Source: Nocardioides cremeus
GTDB taxonomy: Bacteria; Actinomycetota; Actinomycetes; Propionibacteriales; Nocardioidaceae
Reading direction: 5' to 3'
Assembly (NCBI RefSeq): GCF_030518195.1
Contig: NZ_JAULSC010000004.1
Coordinates: 62,001-126,000 of the forward strand
DNA length: 64,000 nucleotides
The position numbers and the translations under genes are program-made. Of this stretch, positions 9,839 to 18,360 are shown piece after piece (position 1 is the first letter of the stretch; every line of letters begins with the position of its first letter). The notes under the pieces were generated by a model. The model did no database searches. It was not told the DNA's origin and saw only the letters and a list, made by a program, of their open reading frames with translations.

Positions 9839-10452
9839 AGCTCGACCCCCAGGTGCTGGGCCACCAGGTCCTCGAGCTGCTCGACGCTGCGGATCTCCAT
9901 CGGCAGCACCGCCTCGACCTCGCCGTCGGCCCCGACCAGCACGGTGGTGGGGAACGCGACGGCGCGCACCACCGGGTCGAGACCCAGCTCGCCCTCGGTG
10001 TCGGCGACCTGGGGGTAGGTCACGCCGCTGTCGACGAGCAGCTCCATGGCGCCCTCCGTGATCGGGTCGGCGAAGTCGACGCCCAGGACGTCGACGCGGT
10101 CACCGTGCTGCTCGTAGAAGTCCTGGAGCACCGGCAGCTCGCGCTTGCACGGCGCACAGGTGGCGAACCAGGCGTTGAGGACCAGCGGCCCCCGCAGCGA
10201 CGACAGGTCGACCGCCGGGCCTCCGCCGAAGCACGCGAGCTCGAGCTCGGGCAGCCCGCCCTCGACCGGCTCGCCGTCACCGGGACGACAGTCCTCGATC
10301 CCGGCCTCGGCCTTGGCCTCGCGCAGGGAGGGGGTGTCGACGTCGATCTGCGCCGGGCCGGGCGCGGGGACGAACGAGCCGTCCTCGCCCGAGCAGGCGC
10401 TGAGCACGAGGGCCGCCGCCGCCAGGACGGGGGCGATCCGGCGTCGGGTCAC
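9835..10452 (-). CDS. TlpA-like thiol:disulfide lipoprotein
   Basis: 205 residues. The N-terminus [18 protein letters not shown] is a lipoprotein signal peptide with the lipobox LSAC, so the protein is anchored on the outer face of the membrane. A thioredoxin-like fold follows with the redox motif [12 protein letters not shown] and the cis-proline region AFPTTVLV. It probably reduces or oxidises extracytoplasmic protein thiols, possibly including the MarP disulfide encoded in the same operon; that link is inference. The GTG at 10452 overlaps the nth stop (GTGA) and its own stop overlaps the Nudix start. It corresponds to Rv3673c. Confidence 0.85.
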   Translation of the reverse strand: MTRRRIAPVLAAAALVLSACSGEDGSFVPAPGPAQIDVDTPSLREAKAEAGIEDCRPGDGEPVEGGLPELELACFGGGPAVDLSSLRGPLVLNAWFATCAPCKRELPVLQDFYEQHGDRVDVLGVDFADPITEGAMELLVDSGVTYPQVADTEGELGLDPVVRAVAFPTTVLVGADGEVEAVLPMEIRSVEQLEDLVAQHLGVEL

Positions 10453-11153
10453 CGGCGCGCCTCGGTCTTGACGAGCGCGGCCGCGGTCTCGGGGTCGGTG
10501 GGCCCCTCGCCGTACGACGGGCACCAGCGCGCCACCGGGCAGGCACCGCAGGCGGGGCGCTGGGCGTGGCAGCGCCGGCGACCGTGCCAGATCAGCCGGT
10601 GGCTCAGCATCGTCCAGTCCTTCTTGGGGAACAGCGCGCCCACGGCGTGCTCGACCTTGACCGGGTCGGTCTCGTCGGTCCAGCCCAGGCGGCGCGCCAG
10701 CCGGCCGAAGTGGGTGTCGACGGTGATGCCGGGCACGTCGAAGGCGTTGCCGAGCACCACGTTGGCGGTCTTGCGCCCGACGCCGGGCAGCTCGACCAGG
10801 TCGACCAGCCGGGGCGGGACCTGCCCGTCGTGGTGCTCGACCAGGTGGGCCGAGAGCTTGAGCAGCGACTCGGTCTTGGCCCGGAAGAAGCCGAGCGGGC
10901 CGACGATCTCCTCGAGCACGGCGCGGTCGGCGGCGGCCATCGCGCGGGCGTCGGGGTAGGCCGCGAAGAGCGTGGGCCGCACCGCGTTGACCCGCCGGTC
11001 GGTGGTCTGCGCGGACAGCACGGTCACGACGAGCAGCTGGAAGGGGTCGTCGAAGTCGAGCTCGCAGCGAGCCTCGGGGTAGGTCTCGGCGAGGACCCGG
11101 TGGGTCTTGCGGGCACGACGCACGAGGGCGGTGGGGGTCTCGGCGGCGGGCAC
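10449..11153 (-). CDS. nth: Endonuclease III
   Basis: 234 residues. A bifunctional DNA glycosylase/AP lyase that removes oxidised pyrimidines in base excision repair. The helix-hairpin-helix [15 protein letters not shown] contains catalytic Lys128, and [13 protein letters not shown] contains catalytic Asp146. The C-terminal 4Fe-4S cluster loop is complete: Cys195, Cys202, Cys205 and Cys211 in the C-x6-C-x2-C-x5-C spacing. The start codon is a GTG at 11153 with no strong ribosome binding site; it leads the four-gene nth-marP operon and is divergent from crp. Confidence 0.95.
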   Translation of the reverse strand: MPAAETPTALVRRARKTHRVLAETYPEARCELDFDDPFQLLVVTVLSAQTTDRRVNAVRPTLFAAYPDARAMAAADRAVLEEIVGPLGFFRAKTESLLKLSAHLVEHHDGQVPPRLVDLVELPGVGRKTANVVLGNAFDVPGITVDTHFGRLARRLGWTDETDPVKVEHAVGALFPKKDWTMLSHRLIWHGRRRCHAQRPACGACPVARWCPSYGEGPTDPETAAALVKTEARR

Positions 11154-11228
11154 CGGGCCAGCCTACGAGACGGCACCGACACCCCTGACGCGGCGGGCGC
11201 CGCCGCGCCGGGCAGGGGCGATGGTGCC

Positions 11229-11244
11229 TGTGACCAAGTCCACT
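11229..11244. promoter_or_regulatory. Possible Crp autoregulatory site
   Basis: TGTGA-CCAAGT-CCACT has one perfect Crp half-site and a degenerate second one. It sits in the nth-crp divergent region, 74 bp before the crp start. Autoregulation is common for this family, but this match alone is weak. Confidence 0.3.
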
Positions 11245-11317
11245 GGATAGCATTGCCCACATCCGTGCGCCCTGCGCGGCCGAGTCTCGAGCACCCGCAC
11301 GCACTACAGGAGGTCCG

Positions 11318-11995
11318 GTGGACAACGACGTACTGCGTCAGGCACCACTCTTCAGCGCCCTGGACGACGAGGCGGCCTCCGCGCTGCGCACGTCCATGAC
11401 CGAGAGCCGGCTGCGCCGCGGTGACGTCCTGTTCCGCGAGGGCGACTCCGGCGACAAGCTCTACATCGTGCTCGAGGGCAAGGTGAAGCTCGGCCGCACC
11501 TCCTCCGACGGCCGCGAGAACCTGCTGGCCATCCTCGGCCCCGGCCAGATGTTCGGCGAGCTGTCGCTCTTCGACCCCGGCCCGCGCTCGGCGACCGTCA
11601 CCGCCGTCACCGACGCCTCCTTCGCCTCGCTGTCCCACGAGGACCTCCTGCGCTGGCTCGAGGGCCGCCCGGTCGTGGCCCGCGGCCTGCTCACCCAGCT
11701 CGCCGGGCGATTGCGCAAGGCCAACGACGTCGTGGCCGACCTGGTCTTCTCCGACGTGCCCGGCCGCGTCGCCAAGGCGCTGCTCGACCTCGCCGACCGC
11801 TTCGGGCGCACCGCCGACGACGGCGTGCACGTGCACCACGACCTCACCCAGGAGGAGCTGGCCCAGCTCGTCGGCGCCTCCCGCGAGACGGTCAACAAGG
11901 CGCTGGCCGACTTCGCCTCGCGCGGCTGGCTGCGCCTGGAGCCCCGCTCGGTGGTCATCATGGACCTCGAGCGGATGTCGCGCCGCGCCCGCTGA
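11318..11995 (+). CDS. crp: Crp/Fnr-family cAMP-responsive regulator
   Basis: 225 residues, the usual length of actinobacterial Crp/GlxR (Rv3676). The N-terminal cyclic-nucleotide domain has the phosphate-binding cassette FGELSLFDPGPRSATVTAV near residues 75-92. A long dimer helix follows, then a winged helix-turn-helix with LTQEELAQLVGASRETVNKAL near 178-198. It is a global regulator of carbon and energy genes; sites resembling its consensus occur before the symporter genes in this window. The GTG at 11318 follows a strong AGGAGG. There is no cysteine cluster, so an Fnr-type iron-sulfur sensor is excluded. Confidence 0.93.
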   Translation: MDNDVLRQAPLFSALDDEAASALRTSMTESRLRRGDVLFREGDSGDKLYIVLEGKVKLGRTSSDGRENLLAILGPGQMFGELSLFDPGPRSATVTAVTDASFASLSHEDLLRWLEGRPVVARGLLTQLAGRLRKANDVVADLVFSDVPGRVAKALLDLADRFGRTADDGVHVHHDLTQEELAQLVGASRETVNKALADFASRGWLRLEPRSVVIMDLERMSRRAR

Positions 11996-12081
11996 GCGCA
12001 CCTGCTCGAGAAAAGTCCACGACGGCTGCCCCCTTTTCCGACCTGCACCGCGTCTGAGCAGGTGAGGACGAGGAGACAGCC

Positions 12082-12609
12082 ATGGGGTCACGCCACGAGC
12101 GGCGCGAGGAGCAGCACGACGCCTTCGAGGCGTTCGTGCGTGCCCGCACCCCGGCGCTGACCCGCACGGCGTACCTGCTGACCGGCGACGCGCACCTGGC
12201 CGAGGACCTCGTCCAGAGCGCGCTACTCAAGGCCGCCGAGCACTGGCACCGCATCGAGACCTCCCCCGAGGCCTACGTGCGGCGCACGCTCTACACCCAG
12301 CAGGTCTCGATCTGGCGACGCCGTCGCGGGGTGCGCGAGCACGCCCTCGGCTCGTACGACGCCCCGGCCGCGAGCAGTGGCGCCCACGACCCCGACCTGC
12401 GGCTGAGCCTGGTCGAGGCGCTGCGGCGGCTGACCACCCGGCAGCGCACCGTGCTGGTGCTGCGCTTCTTCGAGGACCTGACCGAGCCGCAGGTGGCCGA
12501 CGTCCTCGGGGTCAGCCGCGGCACGGTCAAGTCGACCACCCACCACGCGCTCGCGCGCCTGCGGGTCCTCGCCCCCGACCTGGCCGACCTCGTGGAGGAC
12601 CCCGCATGA
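12082..12609 (+). CDS. ECF sigma factor, SigE/SigM-like actinobacterial family
   Basis: 175 residues. Region 2 is represented by TRTAYLLTGDAHLAEDLVQSAL and region 4 by a helix-turn-helix around LTEPQVADVLGVSRGTVKSTTHHALARL. The short acidic spacer and the sequence VLVLRFFEDLTEPQVA are typical of the small actinobacterial ECF group whose partner is a membrane protein encoded directly downstream. The next gene overlaps it by four bases, as expected for a sigma/anti-sigma pair. Upstream, CACCTGCTC (11999-12007) and GAGCAGGTG (12056-12064) form a perfect inverted repeat that brackets a GAAAAG/CTTTTC pair, a possible control site. Confidence 0.85.
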   Translation: MGSRHERREEQHDAFEAFVRARTPALTRTAYLLTGDAHLAEDLVQSALLKAAEHWHRIETSPEAYVRRTLYTQQVSIWRRRRGVREHALGSYDAPAASSGAHDPDLRLSLVEALRRLTTRQRTVLVLRFFEDLTEPQVADVLGVSRGTVKSTTHHALARLRVLAPDLADLVEDPA

Positions 12610-13982
12610 GCACCCACCCGCAGCTGAAGGACCTGCTCGAGCAGGCGGCCGAGACCGTGCCGCCCGCCGAGGTGCCGCGCGACACCTGGCGGCGCGGACG
12701 CCGGCGGCACCACCGCTCGCTGGCGCTGCGGGCGGCCGCGGTCGTCGGTGTCGTCGCGCTCGTCGCTGTCACCCCCGGCTTGGTGGACCGGGCCACCGAC
12801 CGCTCGCTGCCGCAGCCCGCCGGGGACGGGTCGTCGTCGCTGGGCCTCCCCGACCGCCTGCACGAGGTGCCCTCCTACCTGGGCTCCGGTGGGGAGCGGG
12901 AGCGGTGGGCCGACGACGTGGTGAGTGACGATCTGGCCACGGGGACGGTGGCCGCCGCCTGGGTCACCCGGGCCGGGCTGCCGGTGCTCGTCGACGCCAC
13001 CGACGGCACGTACCACCTGCTCGACCTGCCCGACTTCCTGCTGACCAGCGGCCTGACCATCAGCTGGTTCCCCGGCGACGCACCGCCGCTGGCCCTCTCC
13101 CCCGACGGCGACCACTTGGCCTACGCCTACGCATGGCCCGCCACCGACGACGGCACCGCCGTGCCCTCGGGCATCCGGGTGGTCGACCTCGCGACCGGCG
13201 AGGTGACCCGGGACCTGCCGCTGGAGGGCGGCGCCGGGGTGCTCGTCACCCAGGTGTCCTGGTCCCCCGCCGGTTCCTGGCTCGCCTGGTCCGGCTTCGA
13301 GACGTCGTACTGGACCACGTCCGGCCTCAACGGCAGCAAGGCGGTGACGGAGACCGTCGCGCCGGACGGGACCAGGCGGCGGCTCCCTGCCGGGGGCAGC
13401 ACCGTCGTCGACGACGACGGCACCACCGCCGTGTTGACGGGCGGGCAGGTCCGGGTGCACCGCCCGGACGGCGCCCGATCGGCGCGCCGCCCGATCGACA
13501 TCCTCGAGGCGACCGAGGCCGCCTCGCTCGCCCCCGACGGGAGCCGCCTGGCCCTGGGCGCCCAGGAGGGCTACGACCTGGTCACGGTGCGCCTGGACCG
13601 TGACGAGGTGTCGACGCGATCGGGCGAGGGACCGGGCGACGGCTCGTGGTCGGTGCGCCCGCTCGGCTGGGTGGACGACGCAGTCCTGGTGCAGCGCACC
13701 CCGCCGGCCAGCGGCGACGAAGGCCGGCTCAGCCTGGTCCCCGTCGACGGAGACCGACCGGTGCGCGACGTCGCTGCGCTCGACGGCGGCGTCGGCCCGC
13801 TGAGCGTGGCCACCGACCTGGTCACCGAGCAGCGGCCGACCGTGTCCCGGCCCGCGCCCGACTGGCCCTGGTCCGAGGAGCGGTGGGTGCTCACCGTGGG
13901 CCTGGGCGGCCTGGGTCTGCTCGTGGCCGGCGGGCTCGCCTGGCTCGTACGCCGCCGCGCTCAGCGCCGCTCGGCCAGGTAG
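12606..13982 (+). CDS. Putative anti-sigma membrane protein with beta-propeller-like exterior
   Basis: 458 residues. A basic cytoplasmic N-terminus (about 38 residues, ending WRRGRRRHHRS) is followed by one membrane helix (about 39-60), a large extracytoplasmic region and a second hydrophobic helix near 428-447 with a basic tail. The exterior has repeated motifs such as ALSPDGDHLAYAYAW, VSWSPAGSWLAWSG and SLAPDGSRLALGA, the S-P-D-G-x-x-L-A blades of a WD40/TolB-like propeller. Overlap with the ECF sigma gene suggests it controls that sigma factor, but no zinc anti-sigma motif is visible. Its last 22 bases overlap the convergent MBL gene. Confidence 0.65.
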   Translation: MSTHPQLKDLLEQAAETVPPAEVPRDTWRRGRRRHHRSLALRAAAVVGVVALVAVTPGLVDRATDRSLPQPAGDGSSSLGLPDRLHEVPSYLGSGGERERWADDVVSDDLATGTVAAAWVTRAGLPVLVDATDGTYHLLDLPDFLLTSGLTISWFPGDAPPLALSPDGDHLAYAYAWPATDDGTAVPSGIRVVDLATGEVTRDLPLEGGAGVLVTQVSWSPAGSWLAWSGFETSYWTTSGLNGSKAVTETVAPDGTRRRLPAGGSTVVDDDGTTAVLTGGQVRVHRPDGARSARRPIDILEATEAASLAPDGSRLALGAQEGYDLVTVRLDRDEVSTRSGEGPGDGSWSVRPLGWVDDAVLVQRTPPASGDEGRLSLVPVDGDRPVRDVAALDGGVGPLSVATDLVTEQRPTVSRPAPDWPWSEERWVLTVGLGGLGLLVAGGLAWLVRRRAQRRSAR

Positions 13983-14794
13983 GCCAGCTGGGCCCGCACC
14001 GACAGCTCGGCGGCGCCCCACAGCACCGGGTCGACGTCGGCGTACACGATCTCGACGACGCGCCGCGGCAGCTCGTCGACGGCGATGCCCTCGGGGTGCG
14101 GGGCGGCGCGCAGCGTCTCGACCGCGGCCTGCACCTGCTCGAGCCGCTCGCGGCGGTGGTCCTGGTAGTAGCCGATCGCGCCCAGCGCGTCGTCGATCAC
14201 CGGGCCGTGGCCGGGCCAGATGGCGGCGACCTCCTGGGCCTCGGCCAGCGCGTGCAGGCGGCCCAGGGAGCCGAGGTAGGCGCCGAGCTCGCCGTCGGGG
14301 TGCGCGACCACGGTGGTGCCCCGGCCCAGCACGGTGTCGCCGGTCAGCACCGCGCGCTCGGCGGGCAGCACGAAGGACAGCGAGTCGGCGGTGTGGCCGG
14401 GGGTGCCCACGACGCGCACCTCGAGCCCGTCGACCTCGACGACGTCGCCGTCCTCGAGCCCCTCGGAACCCAGCTGGTGACGCGGGTCGAGGGCCCTCAC
14501 GCCGCAGCCCATCCGCTCGGCGAACTCCTTCGCGGCCTCGGAGTGGTCGTGGTGGTGGTGGGTCAGCAGCACCGCTGCGACCTCGCCGGCCACCTCGGCC
14601 ACCGCGTCGAGGTGGGCCAGGATCGAGGGACCCGGGTCGACCACGACCGAGCGGCGCGCGCCCGGCTCGCGCAGCACCCAGGTGTTGGTGCCGTCGAGGG
14701 TCATGTGGTCGGCGTTGGGCGCCAGCACGCAGCGGGCCCGCTCGCCGAACGACCCGCCGGCCCAGCCGGAGGGCCCCACGACGGGCGTGCTCAC
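13961..14794 (-). CDS. Metallo-beta-lactamase-fold hydrolase
   Basis: 277 residues. The zinc motif THHHHDHSEAAKEF (H-x-H-x-D-H), the later VVGTPGHTADSL and TGDTVLG with the terminal WPGHGPVI give the full glyoxalase II-like metal ligand set. A C-terminal helical region (LRAAPHPEGIAVDELPRRVV) matches the winged domain found in the RNase Z/LACTB2-like subgroup of this fold. It occupies the Rv3677c position next to crp. Substrate is unknown. The GTG at 14794 overlaps the Nudix stop; its 3' end overlaps the propeller gene by 22 bp in convergent orientation. Confidence 0.85.
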   Translation of the reverse strand: MSTPVVGPSGWAGGSFGERARCVLAPNADHMTLDGTNTWVLREPGARRSVVVDPGPSILAHLDAVAEVAGEVAAVLLTHHHHDHSEAAKEFAERMGCGVRALDPRHQLGSEGLEDGDVVEVDGLEVRVVGTPGHTADSLSFVLPAERAVLTGDTVLGRGTTVVAHPDGELGAYLGSLGRLHALAEAQEVAAIWPGHGPVIDDALGAIGYYQDHRRERLEQVQAAVETLRAAPHPEGIAVDELPRRVVEIVYADVDPVLWGAAELSVRAQLAYLAERR

Positions 14795-15660
14795 GGCTGC
14801 CTGCGCTCGGCGACCAGCGGTCGCAGCCGGTCGGGCATCGACAGGGTCCAGCCGTCCCCCAGCGGCTCCACCGTCGGGGTGAACATCTGCACCGAGCGCT
14901 CCCGGGCCGCTTCCAGCACCGCGGCCGGGTCGGCGTAGGTGCCGACCTCCATCGAGGTCAGGTAGGTCGGCGGCATCATCGCCAGCTCGCCGGCGTCGGC
15001 CTGGTCGGCCGCGACCCGCGCCGGCAGCCAGGTCACCGACGACGACTCGCTCGAGACGTCGCGGGTCACCTGCCCCGCGGGCAGCTCGGCGACGAAGAAC
15101 CATGTGCGGTAGCGCTTCGGCTCGAAGACCGGGGTCAGCCAGGCGTCCCAGACGCCGAGGAGGTCGGTGCGCAGCACCAGCCCGCGCCGGTTGAGGAAGT
15201 CGGTCATCGCCAGCTCGCGCGTCTCGAGGGCGACCCGGTCGGCCTCCCAGTCCTCGCCGGTGGTGTCGGCGACCACGTCGCCGTCGGAGACCCCGGCCAG
15301 CAGCACCCCCGACTCCTCGAAGGTCTCGCGCACCGCCGCGCAGACCAGCGCGCGAGCGGTCTCCTCGTCGCAGCCGAGCCGGTCGGCCCAGGCCGCGGGG
15401 TCGGGCCCGGCCCAGCCCACCTGGGCGTCGAAGTCGCGCGGGTCGACGCCGCCGCCGGGGAAGACCGCCATCCCGGCCGCGAAGTCCATCGAGACCTGGC
15501 GGCGCAGGTAGTAGGCCTCCGGCCCGGTCTCACCGCGACGCAGCACGATCACGGTGGCCGCGTTGCGCGGCTCGACCGGCTCGCGGGTGCCGTCGGCGTA
15601 CTCCGCGGCGAGCGCCACGACCTTGTCGGGCAGCGGCACGGGCGGCAGCGGGATCCGCAT
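14791..15660 (-). CDS. Nudix hydrolase
   Basis: 289 residues. The Nudix box is interrupted relative to the canonical form: FPGGGVDPRD near 70 is separated by about 40 residues from VRETFEESGVLLAG near 117, an insertion typical of the larger actinobacterial group of Nudix proteins encoded with RidA and MBL hydrolases. The catalytic R-E-T-x-E-E-S-G helix is intact. Substrate is not predictable. The ATG at 15660 overlaps the RidA stop by one base. The order RidA-Nudix-MBL forms one short operon. Confidence 0.8.
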   Translation of the reverse strand: MRIPLPPVPLPDKVVALAAEYADGTREPVEPRNAATVIVLRRGETGPEAYYLRRQVSMDFAAGMAVFPGGGVDPRDFDAQVGWAGPDPAAWADRLGCDEETARALVCAAVRETFEESGVLLAGVSDGDVVADTTGEDWEADRVALETRELAMTDFLNRRGLVLRTDLLGVWDAWLTPVFEPKRYRTWFFVAELPAGQVTRDVSSESSSVTWLPARVAADQADAGELAMMPPTYLTSMEVGTYADPAAVLEAARERSVQMFTPTVEPLGDGWTLSMPDRLRPLVAERRQP

Positions 15661-16127
15661 CAGGCGTCGGCCACCTCGACCACCAGCTCGACCTCGACGG
15701 GCGAGTCGAGCGGGAGCACCGGCACCCCGACGGCCGAGCGGGCGTGCACCCCGGCCTCGCCGAAGACCTTGCCGAGCAGCTCGGAGACACCGTTGGCGAC
15801 CCCGGGCTGGCCGGTGAAGTCGGGGGTGGAGGCCACGAAGCACACGACCTTCACGATCCGCGCGACCCGCGAGAGCTCGCCGATCTCGGCGCGCACCGCC
15901 GCGATGGCGTTGAGCGCGCACTGCACGGCGCACTCGTAGGCCTCCTCGGCGGTGACCTCGCCACCGACCTTGCCGGTGCACATCAGCTCGCCGCTGCGCA
16001 TCGGCAGCTGCCCGGAGGTGAAGACGTGCGCGCCCGAGCGGACAGCCGGCACGTACGCCGCCACGGGGGCGGCCACCTCGGGCACCGAGTGGCCGAGCTC
16101 GGCGAGGCGCTCCTCGGGAGTGCTCAC
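15660..16127 (-). CDS. RidA/YjgF-family imine deaminase-like protein
   Basis: 155 residues with the family pattern HVFTSGQLPMRSGEL near 33, CALNAIAAV near 68 and AGVHARSAVGVPVLPLDSPVEVELVVEV at the end, including the arginine (HARSAVG) that binds the substrate carboxylate in true RidA enzymes. RidA proteins hydrolyse reactive enamine/imine by-products such as 2-aminoacrylate. The sequence belongs to the Rv3678c-like group (VxEVAxPVAAYVPAVR leader), whose activity is less certain. It is 10 bp downstream of the DUF4177 gene and shares its transcript. Confidence 0.85.
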   Translation of the reverse strand: MSTPEERLAELGHSVPEVAAPVAAYVPAVRSGAHVFTSGQLPMRSGELMCTGKVGGEVTAEEAYECAVQCALNAIAAVRAEIGELSRVARIVKVVCFVASTPDFTGQPGVANGVSELLGKVFGEAGVHARSAVGVPVLPLDSPVEVELVVEVADA

Positions 16128-16137
16128 AGCCCGCTCC

Positions 16138-16293
16138 TCAGCCCTGGGCCGGGCGCTTGAGGAAGGCCACGAGGCCGCCCTGCGCGTTGGTCTGGATGGT
16201 CACCAGCTCCCAGCCGTCCTGGCCGAAGTTGTTGAGCATCAGGGCCTCGTTGTGGAGCGGAATCGGCGCCACCTGGTATTCCCACGTCGTCAT
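16138..16293 (-). CDS. DUF4177 small protein
   Basis: 51 residues: begins MTTWEYQVAPIPLHN and contains the conserved NNFGQDGWELVTIQ motif, then a hydrophobic beta strand and KRPAQG. DUF4177 proteins are tiny cytoplasmic proteins of unknown function. It occupies the Rv3678A position between RidA and the ArsA-type ATPase genes in actinobacteria. I chose the ATG at 16293 because the longer in-frame extension is a Gly/Ala run unlike the family. Confidence 0.8.
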   Translation of the reverse strand: MTTWEYQVAPIPLHNEALMLNNFGQDGWELVTIQTNAQGGLVAFLKRPAQG

Positions 16294-16432
16294 GGGCCGC
16301 ACCCTACTCGCCGCGACAGCGCCCCCACCGCCCCCCGAGGAGGCGTCGTACGACGACACGGCCCCGACCGCGCGAGGTGCGCGGCCGGGGGCCGTGTCTG
16401 GTGGTGCTGGGTGGTGCTGGGTCGTGCTGGGG

Positions 16433-18157
16433 TCAGCGGCGGCGCTTCGTGGTGGTCGAGGAGTCCTCGACCGCCGGGATGGTGCCGCTGTCCTGCAGGC
16501 CCTCGGTCACCTCGTCGGCGATCTGCGTGGCCAGCCACTTGCGCTTCTTGCGCTGGATGACCCGGTTCTCGGCCAGCAGCGCCCTCGCGGTGGCGATCAT
16601 CAGCAGCACCATGATGATGCTGAAGGGTGCCGCGACCAGGATGGCGCTGGTCTGCAGCGCCGCGAGCCCGCCCGCGCCGGCCATCAGCAGCACGGCGGCG
16701 ACGACGCCCTCCATGCCGGCCCAGAACGCACGGCTCCACACCGGCGGGTTCGGGTCGCCGCCCTCGGCGAGCATGTCGACCACGAACGAGCCCGAGTCGG
16801 AGCTGGTCACGAAGAAGACCACGATCAGGAAGATCGCGACCACGCTGAGCAGGGTGCCCAGGGGCAGGGTGTCGAGCATCTGGAAGAGCGCCAGGTCGGT
16901 GCTCACGCCCTCCTCGCCGATCAGTCCGCCGCCACCGAACATCTCGGTCCAGATGGCCGTGCCACCGAGCACCGAGAACCACAGGAAGGTGACCATGGTC
17001 GGCACCAGCAGCACGCCGAGCACGAACTCGCGCACGGTGCGACCGCGCGAGATGCGCGCGATGAAGACGCCGACGAACGGCGCCCAGCTCATCCACCAGC
17101 CCCAGTAGTAGGTGGTCCAGCCCGAGAGCCAGCTCTGCCCGGCCTCGCCCTGGAAGGGGCGCACGTCGAAGGAGAGCTTGAGGAAGTTCTGCAGGTAGGA
17201 CCCGATCTGGGTCACGAAGTCGCTGAGCAGGAAGACCGTCGGGCCCAGCAGCAGCACGGCGGCCAGCAGGCCGGCGGCGACGCCCATGTTGATGTTCGAC
17301 AGGTAGCGGATGCCCTTGTCGACGCCGGTCACGACGGAGACCAGCGCGATGCCGGTGATGATGGCGATCAGCAGGACCAGCAGCGGGGTGCTGGCCTCGT
17401 CGACGACGCCGAGGAAGCTCAGGCCGGCGCCGACCTGCTTGACACCGAAGCCGAGCGAGGTGGCGACACCGAAGAGGGTGCCGACGATGGCGACGACGTC
17501 GACGACGTCACCCCAGAAGCCGAGGATGCGCTTGCCGAGCAGCGGCTCGAGGGCCCAGCGGATCGAGATCGGGCGGCCCTTGCGGTGCACGGCGTAGGCG
17601 ATCGCGAGGCCCACGACCACGTAGATGGCCCAGGCGTGCAGGCCCCAGTGCAGGAAGGTGGTGTCCATCGCGGTGCGCGCGACCTGGTCGGGCCCGCCGG
17701 CGACGTCGGTGCCCGGCGGCGGGGTGGCCAGGTGGTTCAGCGGCTCGGCGACGCCCCAGAAGACCAGGCCGATGCCCATGCCGGCCGCGAAGAGCATCGC
17801 GAACCACGACTTGAGCCCGAACTCGGGGTCCTCGTCGTCCTTGCCGAGGACGATCGAGCCCATCGGCGAGAGCGCCATCCAGAAGGAGAAGGCGACGAAC
17901 GACGTCACCACGAGCACGTACCACCAGCCGAGGTCGATGACGACGGTGCTGTTGGCCTTCTGCAGCAGCTCGCCCATCCGGTCGGGGAAGATCGCGGCGA
18001 TCGTGGAGAAGACCACCAGGATCACGGCGGCGGGGATGAAGACGCGGGGAGCGGCCATCGGGAACCGGCGTCGCGTGGCCGCCTCGGCGCGGTTGGGCGC
18101 GTCGGGTGCCGGCTCGTCCGGATGAGCGGGTCGGTCTGTGGGCGGGCTGGACGTCAT
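16433..18157 (-). CDS. BCCT-family compatible-solute transporter
   Basis: 574 residues with about twelve membrane helices and charged ends. The helix-3 glycine motif AAGMGIGLVFWGVAEP and the signature WGWWMSWAPFVGVFIARISRGRT of the betaine/choline/carnitine transporter family are both present. The Gly-Met-Gly-Ile-Gly form of helix 3 is that of sodium-coupled carriers such as BetP, so import of glycine betaine or a related osmolyte with sodium is likely. The ATG at 18157 follows GAGAGGCAGTC. It is inserted between the DUF4177 and ArsA genes, which are adjacent in mycobacteria, and its C-terminal basic tail (KRRR) may sense osmotic state. Confidence 0.88.
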   Translation of the reverse strand: MTSSPPTDRPAHPDEPAPDAPNRAEAATRRRFPMAAPRVFIPAAVILVVFSTIAAIFPDRMGELLQKANSTVVIDLGWWYVLVVTSFVAFSFWMALSPMGSIVLGKDDEDPEFGLKSWFAMLFAAGMGIGLVFWGVAEPLNHLATPPPGTDVAGGPDQVARTAMDTTFLHWGLHAWAIYVVVGLAIAYAVHRKGRPISIRWALEPLLGKRILGFWGDVVDVVAIVGTLFGVATSLGFGVKQVGAGLSFLGVVDEASTPLLVLLIAIITGIALVSVVTGVDKGIRYLSNINMGVAAGLLAAVLLLGPTVFLLSDFVTQIGSYLQNFLKLSFDVRPFQGEAGQSWLSGWTTYYWGWWMSWAPFVGVFIARISRGRTVREFVLGVLLVPTMVTFLWFSVLGGTAIWTEMFGGGGLIGEEGVSTDLALFQMLDTLPLGTLLSVVAIFLIVVFFVTSSDSGSFVVDMLAEGGDPNPPVWSRAFWAGMEGVVAAVLLMAGAGGLAALQTSAILVAAPFSIIMVLLMIATARALLAENRVIQRKKRKWLATQIADEVTEGLQDSGTIPAVEDSSTTTKRRR

Positions 18158-18360
18158 GACTGCCTCTCGGTCGGGATCACTCTGAGTCGGTCGTGCTCGG
18201 TCGGGCGTACCCACCGCGGGGCCCTGGGGGGGCCTGCCGGACCCCGAGGTCGGCGCGGGAGCAACCGACTACGTTACCGGCCGTCCGCCCTTCTCGTCAC
18301 ACCTGCGGGTGGTGCGCGACCACCCGGCGGGGTGCGAGGGGGCGCACTAGGCTCGGGGCC

